5,288 nt of DNA, from the NCBI GenBank assembly GCA_028703745.1, contig JAQVME010000114.1:1-5288 (forward strand), given 5' to 3'. This stretch comes from Clostridia bacterium. Its GTDB lineage: Bacteria > Bacillota > Clostridia > Christensenellales > DTU072. The position numbers and the translations under genes are program-made. The stretch's first letter is position 1. Each line of letters starts with the position of its first letter. Positions 1-5,288 of the stretch are shown here, piece after piece. Under the pieces are notes generated by a model. It ran no database searches. It was given only the letters and a program-made list of their open reading frames with translations, and had not been told where the DNA came from.

Positions 1-907
1 ATATCTTGGCTACGAGTTTGTCGGCGATAGCTTCCTGCGCCACCACTACCGGCAACGCCATACACCTTTCTCCGGCGCAACCGCAGAAGGCGTTTATGAT
101 ACCCGCGGCGGCTCTGTCTACGGGCGCGTCGTCCAGCACAAGAGCATGGTTCTTTGCCTCGCAAAGCGCCTGTACTCTCTTTCCGTGAGCGGCGCCCGTT
201 TCATATATGTATTTTCCTACCTTCGTCGAGCCGACAAAAGATATTCCCTTAATAATGGGGTTAGTAAGAAGTTCTTGAGTGTCGTTCCTATCGCAGGAAA
301 TGACGTTCAGCACACCGTCAGGAAGTCCCGCCTGGCGATATATCTCGGCAAAACGCAGCGAGGTCATAGGCGTGGCTCCCGCCACCTTCATAACCATAGT
401 GTTGCCGGCGGCTATACAATTCGGCGCCATCCAACCCATGGGTATCATAGCGGGAAAATTGAACGGCGAAATACCCGCGAATACGCCCAGCGGCTCGCGG
501 TAAAGCACGGTATCATAACCTGTAGAGGTATCCAGAAGCGAATCGCCTTGCATAAGCAAAGGCATAGAGATAGCAAGCTCCGTGCCCTCTCTCGCCTTCA
601 AGACATCGCCCTTTGCCTCGTCGTACACCTTGCCGTGTTCTTTTGCGACAAGCATGGAAAGCTCCTCGATATTTTCGTCGATAAGCTGCTTGACTTTGTA
701 AAGAATCTGCACCCTTTTTGTTACGGGCACTCTCGACCATTTTTTGTAGGCCTCGGCGGCGTTATTTATGACATCCTTTATCTCTGAGGTAAGCAGTCTG
801 GGACATTTTGCTATAAGCTCCCCGGTGGACGGGTTGTAAACTTCGTAATACTTCGTGGTTTTTGATTCAACGTACTTGTTGTTGGTAAAATACTTTAATA
901 TTTCCAT
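1..907 (-). CDS. iolA: Methylmalonate/malonate-semialdehyde dehydrogenase (CoA-acylating), C-terminally truncated by window edge
   Basis: Aldehyde dehydrogenase superfamily enzyme that converts malonate semialdehyde, the last C3 product of inositol breakdown, to acetyl-CoA and CO2 with NAD+ and CoA; cytosolic. The minus-strand frame stays open to the left edge and encodes 302 residues of a family usually near 490, so about 185 C-terminal residues are missing. Visible landmarks are SPFNFPAMIP at 147-156, the nucleotide-binding FVGSTKVG at 224-231, AKNH at 251-254 and the catalytic thiol in GERCMALP, Cys282 preceded by Arg281. Arg before the Cys and AKNH instead of the usual ELGGK glutamate motif mark the MmsA/IolA type rather than a general aldehyde dehydrogenase. 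The KPSE motif is replaced by KVAG at 174-177. Two ATGs lie in tandem (910 and 907); I chose 907 because it sits 6 nt from AGGAG, against 3 nt for the other. It is the last visible gene of the operon, 19 nt after iolE. The alternative name is mmsA; its place in the inositol operon favours iolA. Confidence 0.93.
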   Translation of the reverse strand, partial: MEILKYFTNNKYVESKTTKYYEVYNPSTGELIAKCPRLLTSEIKDVINNAAEAYKKWSRVPVTKRVQILYKVKQLIDENIEELSMLVAKEHGKVYDEAKGDVLKAREGTELAISMPLLMQGDSLLDTSTGYDTVLYREPLGVFAGISPFNFPAMIPMGWMAPNCIAAGNTMVMKVAGATPMTSLRFAEIYRQAGLPDGVLNVISCDRNDTQELLTNPIIKGISFVGSTKVGKYIYETGAAHGKRVQALCEAKNHALVLDDAPVDRAAAGIINAFCGCAGERCMALPVVVAQEAIADKLVAKI

Positions 908-913
908 CATAAT

Positions 914-918
914 CTCCT
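914..918 (-). promoter_or_regulatory. Ribosome binding site of iolA
   Basis: AGGAG read on the minus strand, in the 19-nt iolE-iolA gap. It lies 3 nt before the first of two tandem ATG codons and 6 nt before the second. The spacing favours the second ATG (907) as the start. Confidence 0.75.
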
Positions 919-926
919 TTTTAATA

Positions 927-1820
927 TTATATTTTCGTCAATTTTTTTATATATTTCCGCGCTTTCAACGCATACTCAAGCGGATTTGCCACAGCGGGAT
1001 CCTGTTCTGCCTCGACAAGCAACCAGCCCTCGTAGCCATTGGTATCTAAGATGTCGATTATCGGCGCAAAATCTATACTGCCGTCGCCCGGCACGGTGAA
1101 GGCTCCCTTTCTTACTCCATCAAGGAAGCTTAGCTTGTCCTTCTTGACTATTGCCACTACGTCGGGTCTGATATCCTTCAAATGCACGTGCTTTATTCTG
1201 TTAACGTGTTTTTTTAATACACTCAAATAATTCTCGCCGCAATAAGCCAAATGTCCGCTGTCAAAGAGCAAAAACACCTTTTCCGAATCGGTCGATGCAA
1301 GCATTCTGTCGATTTCCTTTTCGGTTTGTACTACCGTGCCCATATGGTGGTGAAAGGTCATCGTCATTCCGATATTCTTGGCGGCGGCGCCCAGCTTGTT
1401 GAGTCCGTCGCAAAGCCTTGTCCATTCCGCGTCGTTCATAACGTATTTTGCATCAAACACGGGCAGGGGCTTGCCCTGAATGCTGTAGCTCTGCTCGCTG
1501 ACGCCTATCACCTTGGCGCCCAAAGATTTCAGGAATTTGCATTTCTTGAGGAATTCCTTCTCAACTTTGGCATAATCCTCGGTGAGCAAAAAGGTGGAGA
1601 ACCAGCAGTTGGCTATTCTGAGTTTACGAAGCTTCAGAGCCTTTTTTAGGTCCTTGAGCTTCGAGGGATATTTTGAGCCTATTTCGCAGCCCTTGTATTT
1701 CGCCAAAGCCATTTCACTAAGGCATTGCTGAAAGCTGTTCTCCGCTCCCAGCTCGGGCATATCGTCGTTTGTCCAAGCTATTGGGGCTATTCCGATAAAA
1801 ACTTTTTTCTTGTTTAACAT
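927..1820 (-). CDS. iolE: 2-keto-myo-inositol (scyllo-inosose) dehydratase
   Basis: Cytosolic lyase that removes water from 2-keto-myo-inositol to give 3D-(3,5/4)-trihydroxycyclohexane-1,2-dione, the substrate of IolD. It is a 297-residue xylose-isomerase-like TIM barrel, the usual family length. Family landmarks are GIAPIAWTNDDMPELG at 10-25, VSEQSYSIQ at 107-115, the FHHHMGT segment at 156-162, DSGH at 187-190, HVHLKDIRPD at 211-220, FTVPGDG at 241-247 and VEAEQDP at 269-275. The acidic and histidine residues in these segments are the likely metal and substrate ligands (family knowledge plus inference). The frame is open upstream to 1934, but the extra 38 residues are basic, unlike the family, and would overlap the end of iolD by almost 100 nt. 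The ATG at 1820 has a good GGAG and gives the expected N-terminus. It lies between iolD (17 nt upstream) and iolA (19 nt downstream). IolI and IolH are related barrels, but the GIAPIxWxNDD start and EAEQDP motif fit IolE. Confidence 0.95.
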   Translation of the reverse strand: MLNKKKVFIGIAPIAWTNDDMPELGAENSFQQCLSEMALAKYKGCEIGSKYPSKLKDLKKALKLRKLRIANCWFSTFLLTEDYAKVEKEFLKKCKFLKSLGAKVIGVSEQSYSIQGKPLPVFDAKYVMNDAEWTRLCDGLNKLGAAAKNIGMTMTFHHHMGTVVQTEKEIDRMLASTDSEKVFLLFDSGHLAYCGENYLSVLKKHVNRIKHVHLKDIRPDVVAIVKKDKLSFLDGVRKGAFTVPGDGSIDFAPIIDILDTNGYEGWLLVEAEQDPAVANPLEYALKARKYIKKLTKI

Positions 1821-1829
1821 ACTAATTTT

Positions 1830-1833
1830 CTCC
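1830..1833 (-). promoter_or_regulatory. Ribosome binding site of iolE
   Basis: GGAG (within GGAGAAAA) on the minus strand, 9 nt before the ATG at 1820 and inside the 17-nt gap after the iolD stop. It decides the iolE start against an in-frame upstream ATG at 1934 that lies within iolD. Confidence 0.7.
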
Positions 1834-1837
1834 GTTT

Positions 1838-3748
1838 TTAATATTTTCTTGAAGTGTTGAGTTTTTGCTTTTTTTCTGCGAGCGTGCCTGCGGCTTTCTC
1901 CGTCCTCGGCAACGTGCTGCAACCTGTATTCCACCAGCCGCCGTAGCCGTGGGTCATGGTCTTGGGTAGCACCTTAATGTCTATGAGTGTGCAAACTGTC
2001 TGGCGCCTTGCGTCGTCAAGCGCTTTTTCTAGCTCCTCCAGCGTGGAAGCCGTATAACCCTTGAACCCGTATGCTCTTGCACTCATAGCGTAATCAATGC
2101 TTAAAAAGTTGCCTTTAGGTATCTGCTGTTCGCCCTCGCGTATCCTGAACTCCGTACACGCCGAATCGATGCCGCTTCCCATCTGTAAGTTGTTTATGCA
2201 GCCGAAGCCGCCGTTATCAAAGAGTAGCACATCAATTTTTTGCTTCTCCTGAACTGCCGTCACCATTTCGGAATGCAGCATGAGATAGCTGCCGTCGCCT
2301 ACCATGGCGTAAACCTCTTTGTCCGGACAAGCCAGCTTGGCGCCCAACGCTCCGGCTATTTCATAGCCCATACAGGAATAGCCGTATTCCATGTTGTAGG
2401 TGTAGGGCGCATCCGTCGTCCACATCCGTTGCAGACAGCCTGGGAGACTGCCGCTGGCGCCGACTATGATAGCGTCGGCAGCTATTTTTTTTCTTATTAA
2501 GGCTATGGCGGCGGTTTGGCAAATCTCCGCGCCGCTGATAGCGTTAAAATCGTCTACCGTACCCGGCGTCATCTCGTCGACCTCTGCGCTGAAATCTGCG
2601 CCGTAAGATGCTTCAGCAAGTCTGTCGTATTCGTGTTGCCAAGCCTTTTTTGCTTGCATTATTTCGCCTTTATACCGGCTTTTATAGTCTTTCGTAAGCT
2701 CTCCGAGAGCCTTGACGCCTACTTGCGCGTCGCCTACAAGCGCTTCCGCGTCCAACTTCATGGCATGGAAACGGCTGGTATTGATGGTGACGACCTTTGC
2801 CTTGGAAAAAAGTGATTTTGACGCCGTGGTAAAATCGCTGAATCTAGTACCTATTCCGATAATCAAATCGGCTTCAGCGGCTATTGCGTTTGCCGCCAAA
2901 TTGCCCGTTACTCCTATGCCGCCCAAATTCAAGGGGTGCGAGGAGGCTATTACGCTTTTGCCTGACTGCGTTTCGGCAACAGGAATGTTGCGCTTGTCGG
3001 CAAAGTCCGTTATGGCTTGCCCGGCTTCGGAATACCTTGCGCCGCCGCCGACGACAACAAGCGGCTTTCTCGAATTCCTTATAAGCGCCGCCGCCGCTTG
3101 TACATTCTCGGCGGAAGGCGCGTTGCGGCATATGCCGTGAACGCGTTTTTGTAAAAACTCTTGTGGAAAATCGTAGCTTTCGCCTTGCACATCTTGCGGC
3201 AACGCTATGCAGACGGCTCCTGTCTCCGCGGGGTCAGTCAGCACTCTCATAGAGTTGAGTAAAGCCGCCATAAGCATTTCCGGGCGGTGTATTCTGTCGA
3301 AATATTTTACTACGGGCTTGAATGCGTCGTTGGTGGTAATTCCTGCGTCGTAGCTTTGTTCCACCTGTTGCAGCACCGGATCGGGTTGCCGCGAAGCAAA
3401 GGTGTCTCCGGGGAAAAGCAATAGCGGTATATTGTTGACGGTTGCCGTTGCAGCAGCCGTTACCATGTTCGCCGCGCCGGGTCCTATGGAAGAAAAGCAC
3501 GGTATAATTTTGCGTCTGTTATTTTGCTTTGCGTAAGCCGTGGCGGCTTGCGCCATGCCCTGCTCATTCTTGCCTTGCATAACCTTCAAGGAATGCTCCG
3601 CCATTGCCAGCGCCTCACCGGCTCCCAGCACACAACCGTGTCCGAACACCGTATATACTCTTTCGACCAGCTTGCTTTGCTCGCCGTCGAACGAAACATA
3701 CTGATTGTCCAGAAATCTTATTATGGCTTCTCCAACCGTCATTTTCAT
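1838..3748 (-). CDS. iolD: 3D-(3,5/4)-trihydroxycyclohexane-1,2-dione acylhydrolase (ThDP-dependent)
   Basis: Ring-opening hydrolase that cleaves the cyclic dione made by IolE to 5-deoxy-D-glucuronate; cytosolic, using thiamine diphosphate and Mg2+. The 636 residues match the family length (about 637 in B. subtilis, from memory). The layout is that of acetolactate-synthase-like enzymes. The N-terminal pyrimidine-binding domain (about 1-190) contains FGHGCVLGAGEAL at 35-47, NEQGMA at 61-66 with the expected catalytic Glu62, and SSIGPGAANMVTAA at 86-99. The central domain (about 210-350) has VVVGGGARYSEAG and IIGIGTRFSDFT. The C-terminal pyrophosphate domain carries GDG at 484-486 and NN at 519-520, the two ends of the ThDP/Mg motif. 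The segment PKTMTHGYGGWWNTG at 595-609 near the end is typical of IolD and argues against acetolactate synthase or a related decarboxylase. The start at 3748 has AGGAG 7 nt upstream; an in-frame ATG two codons later is possible but less well placed. It lies 10 nt after iolB. Cys39 stands where I recall Asn in other IolD proteins. Confidence 0.96.
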   Translation of the reverse strand: MKMTVGEAIIRFLDNQYVSFDGEQSKLVERVYTVFGHGCVLGAGEALAMAEHSLKVMQGKNEQGMAQAATAYAKQNNRRKIIPCFSSIGPGAANMVTAAATATVNNIPLLLFPGDTFASRQPDPVLQQVEQSYDAGITTNDAFKPVVKYFDRIHRPEMLMAALLNSMRVLTDPAETGAVCIALPQDVQGESYDFPQEFLQKRVHGICRNAPSAENVQAAAALIRNSRKPLVVVGGGARYSEAGQAITDFADKRNIPVAETQSGKSVIASSHPLNLGGIGVTGNLAANAIAAEADLIIGIGTRFSDFTTASKSLFSKAKVVTINTSRFHAMKLDAEALVGDAQVGVKALGELTKDYKSRYKGEIMQAKKAWQHEYDRLAEASYGADFSAEVDEMTPGTVDDFNAISGAEICQTAAIALIRKKIAADAIIVGASGSLPGCLQRMWTTDAPYTYNMEYGYSCMGYEIAGALGAKLACPDKEVYAMVGDGSYLMLHSEMVTAVQEKQKIDVLLFDNGGFGCINNLQMGSGIDSACTEFRIREGEQQIPKGNFLSIDYAMSARAYGFKGYTASTLEELEKALDDARRQTVCTLIDIKVLPKTMTHGYGGWWNTGCSTLPRTEKAAGTLAEKKQKLNTSRKY

Positions 3749-3755
3749 AAAAACA

Positions 3756-3760
3756 CTCCT
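3756..3760 (-). promoter_or_regulatory. Ribosome binding site of iolD, overlapping the iolB stop codon
   Basis: AGGAG on the minus strand, 7 nt before the iolD ATG. Its first two bases are the last two of the iolB TAG stop (3759-3761). Ribosomes ending iolB therefore stop on the iolD binding site, which suggests translational coupling (inference). Confidence 0.75.
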
Positions 3761-4526
3761 ATTCGCGCAAAAGATGCGTATATCTTTCGTCGTCGGTTCT
3801 CGTTCTTTTCCACGGGTTGCCGTCGAGGTGTCTTATCATCCAGCAGCAATACAAGGGATAGCCGGGAGCCGTCACCTGCGCGTGAGTCTTGCCGCCCGGG
3901 AAGGCGCCGCAACTGCCGTCCTTAACCGTATAGGCTTTTTCTCCGATAAAACAGGCGCCGAAGCCCTCGGGACGTTGGAACCTGTAATAATAGACCTCTG
4001 GTTGCGGATGATGGTGCGGTATATAACTGTACCATCTGCCTTGAGGCACAAAGATTTCTCCCAGCACCATATTGGAATACGGCGCATTGAAATAATCAAA
4101 AACCGTGATGACCTCGCGCTTGGCTGTGTTCTCCCATTTGCCGCCGCAAGACACGGTTTTCTCTATGTCGGCGGGAAGATATAGCTTTGCGGGAAAGTTT
4201 CTTTCATTTTGTGTGCCTTGAATGAGTATCTCACTGTCCTTAAGAGCAGTAATAATGACTGCCGTATTCCTGCTGACATGCAAACATGAGGGCAAATCAA
4301 CGAACATATCGGCTCGCGAAACTTCGACTACGGTATTATTATAATCAAACGTCACCGCGCCATAAAGCAGCAGCGCCGCCGCTTCGGCATCATGCTCAAG
4401 GAGCAACAATTCTTCGCCCGCCTTCAACTTGTGAACGGTGATATCCATAAGCATATCTTTGTTCTTTCCGTCAAGCGTAGCAAGGGTTTGAGTACCTCTT
4501 TTATCGAACTTTGGGTAACTAAACAT
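3759..4526 (-). CDS. iolB: 5-deoxy-glucuronate isomerase
   Basis: Cytosolic isomerase that turns 5-deoxy-D-glucuronate, the IolD product, into 2-deoxy-5-keto-D-gluconate, the IolC substrate. The 255 residues are slightly shorter than B. subtilis IolB (about 271, from memory). It should fold as a double cupin, with an N-terminal half at about 1-120 and a metal-binding C-terminal half at about 135-250. The C-terminal half shows the family signature: NAPYSNMVLGE at 147-157, then HHHPQPEVYYYRF at 171-183, with histidines from 171-173 and Glu177 as likely metal ligands. GGKTHAQ at 211-217 supplies His215, and APGYPLY and WMIRHLDGNP follow. The ATG at 4526 is preceded by GAGGA with 8-nt spacing. 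It lies 5 nt after iolC and 10 nt before iolD, so all three are probably co-translated. No frame damage is visible. The HHHPQPE motif combined with APGY...WMIRHL is specific enough to exclude other cupin isomerases such as KduI. Confidence 0.96.
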   Translation of the reverse strand: MFSYPKFDKRGTQTLATLDGKNKDMLMDITVHKLKAGEELLLLEHDAEAAALLLYGAVTFDYNNTVVEVSRADMFVDLPSCLHVSRNTAVIITALKDSEILIQGTQNERNFPAKLYLPADIEKTVSCGGKWENTAKREVITVFDYFNAPYSNMVLGEIFVPQGRWYSYIPHHHPQPEVYYYRFQRPEGFGACFIGEKAYTVKDGSCGAFPGGKTHAQVTAPGYPLYCCWMIRHLDGNPWKRTRTDDERYTHLLRE

Positions 4527-4531
4527 CTCTT

Positions 4532-5288
4532 TTATCCTCGCGCAATCATTTCGCCGTATTGCGCCTTGCTTTCGGCAATAAAGCTCTTTATTTCTTCAAC
4601 CGTAGGCATAAACAGCGAGCAGCCGTGAGCCTTGACAAGAAGCGAAGCCGATGCGCTGCCCATCTCAAGACACTCCATAATGTCGTAGCCCTCGAGCAAC
4701 GAATATATGAACGCCGAGCCGTAGCCGTCACCGCCGCCAAAGGACTTGAGCGCTACCACGGGAAAGGGCTTTATGTTGTAGGCGCCGTCCGGAGTATAAG
4801 CCGTAGAGCCTTTTTTGCCGTGTTTGATGACAACTATTTTGTTGCCTTGACTCATCCAATATTCGGCGCTCTCGCGGTCGCTTCTGCCTTTTGAGGTCAC
4901 CGCTTCCATAAGGTCAAATTCTTCGCGCGAGCCCATAATTATGTCGCTCTTTTCGCCTACAAGGGAATAGTAAACGGCTATTTCGTCGGTGTTTTGCCAG
5001 CTGTAGGGGCGGTAATCAATGTCAAATACTATTTTTGTGCCCTGCTTCTTCGCCAGATACATTGCTTTCAGCGCCGCCTCTCGCGAAGGGCTAACAGAAA
5101 GCGCCGTTCCCGAGATTACTACGGCTTTGGCGCTTTTTATGTAATCGCCGTTTATTTCAGAGGGTTCGAGCATTAGATCGGCAACGCCCTCCCTGTACAT
5201 CAAAATGCTGCTTTCCGTCGGCGACAAAATCTCCGTGAAAGTAAGTCCCAGCTTCTCTCCGTTTTTGGCTCTGAAAATATTGGTGGTG
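4532..5288 (-). CDS. iolC: 5-dehydro-2-deoxygluconokinase, N-terminally truncated by window edge
   Basis: PfkB-family sugar kinase that phosphorylates 2-deoxy-5-keto-gluconate with ATP. In B. subtilis its product, DKGP, is both the aldolase substrate and the inducer that releases IolR. The minus-strand frame is open to the right edge and gives 251 full codons; compared with about 325 residues in B. subtilis (from memory), some 80-90 N-terminal residues, including the first PfkB signature, are missing. A TTG codon at 5227 could be read as a start, but the 20 codons before it continue the family sequence (GLTFTEI before SPTESSILMYR), so it is an internal leucine. Other landmarks are VISGTALSVSPSREA, FDIDYRPYSWQ, MGSREEFD and VVIKHGKKGS. 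The catalytic loop, KSFGGGDGYGSAF, has its base Asp at 4727-4729. GGGD replaces the more common GAGD but still fits the PfkB pattern. The protein ends just after the kinase domain, without the C-terminal DUF2090 domain found in some proteobacterial IolC fusions. It is the first visible gene; its promoter is outside the window. Confidence 0.95.
   Translation of the reverse strand, partial: TTNIFRAKNGEKLGLTFTEILSPTESSILMYREGVADLMLEPSEINGDYIKSAKAVVISGTALSVSPSREAALKAMYLAKKQGTKIVFDIDYRPYSWQNTDEIAVYYSLVGEKSDIIMGSREEFDLMEAVTSKGRSDRESAEYWMSQGNKIVVIKHGKKGSTAYTPDGAYNIKPFPVVALKSFGGGDGYGSAFIYSLLEGYDIMECLEMGSASASLLVKAHGCSLFMPTVEEIKSFIAESKAQYGEMIARG
4535..4539 (-). promoter_or_regulatory. Ribosome binding site of iolB, abutting the iolC stop codon
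   Basis: GAGGA on the minus strand, 8 nt before the iolB ATG. It lies within the last two codons of iolC, directly before its TAA stop at 4532-4534. This arrangement suggests translational coupling between kinase and isomerase. Confidence 0.72.

Noticed and set aside
146..787. A 213-codon open frame on the plus strand opposite iolA
   Set aside because: It mirrors a conserved dehydrogenase coding region, shows no recognisable family or domain, and the opposite strand explains the sequence fully.
926..931. TATAAT on the minus strand at the end of iolE, as a -10 element for an internal iolA promoter
   Set aside because: There is no -35 box at 16-18 nt; the nearest TTGACG is only 4 nt away. The stretch is AT-rich and lies over the iolE stop codon, so a chance match is likely.
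1821..1934. N-terminal extension of iolE by 38 residues from an upstream ATG at 1934
   Set aside because: The extension is basic and unlike IolE, overlaps the end of iolD by almost 100 nt, and the ATG at 1820 has its own GGAG and gives the family N-terminus.
3054..3104. GCC/CGC-rich runs that look like short tandem repeats
   Set aside because: They are runs of Ala and Gly codons inside iolD (Ala-rich segment near residues 216-222 and GGG at 234-236), not a true repeat array.
2712..3140. Plus-strand open frame opposite iolD, and similar ones at 3524-3925 and 3705-4184
   Set aside because: They are antisense to well-conserved iolD and iolB, have no recognisable motif, and are expected by chance in sequence of this codon composition.
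5225..5227. TTG as a start codon of iolC
   Set aside because: The frame continues upstream to the window edge with recognisable IolC sequence (GLTFTEI), so this TTG is an internal leucine codon.

Overview
The window is a single co-directional block of five myo-inositol catabolism genes, all read on the minus strand from right to left: iolC (5' end cut off by the right edge), iolB, iolD, iolE and iolA/mmsA (3' end cut off by the left edge). The gaps between genes are only 5, 10, 17 and 19 nt, and each internal start has a purine-rich Shine-Dalgarno sequence. There is no room for a promoter or terminator between genes, so this is the interior of one operon. No stretch of 300 bases lacks a gene, and I saw no RNA genes, mobile elements, CRISPR arrays or notable repeats.

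The genes cover consecutive steps of the classical pathway. IolE dehydrates 2-keto-myo-inositol to a trihydroxycyclohexane-dione. IolD hydrolyses that ring to 5-deoxy-glucuronate. IolB isomerises it to 2-deoxy-5-keto-gluconate, and IolC phosphorylates that product. IolA oxidatively decarboxylates the malonate semialdehyde released later by an aldolase to acetyl-CoA. The first step (inositol dehydrogenase IolG), the aldolase IolJ, a transporter and an IolR-type regulator are not in the window. They probably lie beyond its edges or elsewhere in the genome.

The organism looks like a Firmicute, most likely a clostridial relative. The reasons are the strong AGGAG/GAGGA ribosome binding sites, the tight iol operon, protein similarity to Bacillus/Clostridium Iol proteins as I remember them, mixed GC content and frequent ATA isoleucine codons. 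This assignment is an inference and no genus can be named.

I do not see an undescribed system here. The points worth a second look are modest: residue changes near active or cofactor sites in IolA, IolC and IolD, Shine-Dalgarno sequences that touch or overlap upstream stop codons, and a gene order that differs from B. subtilis.
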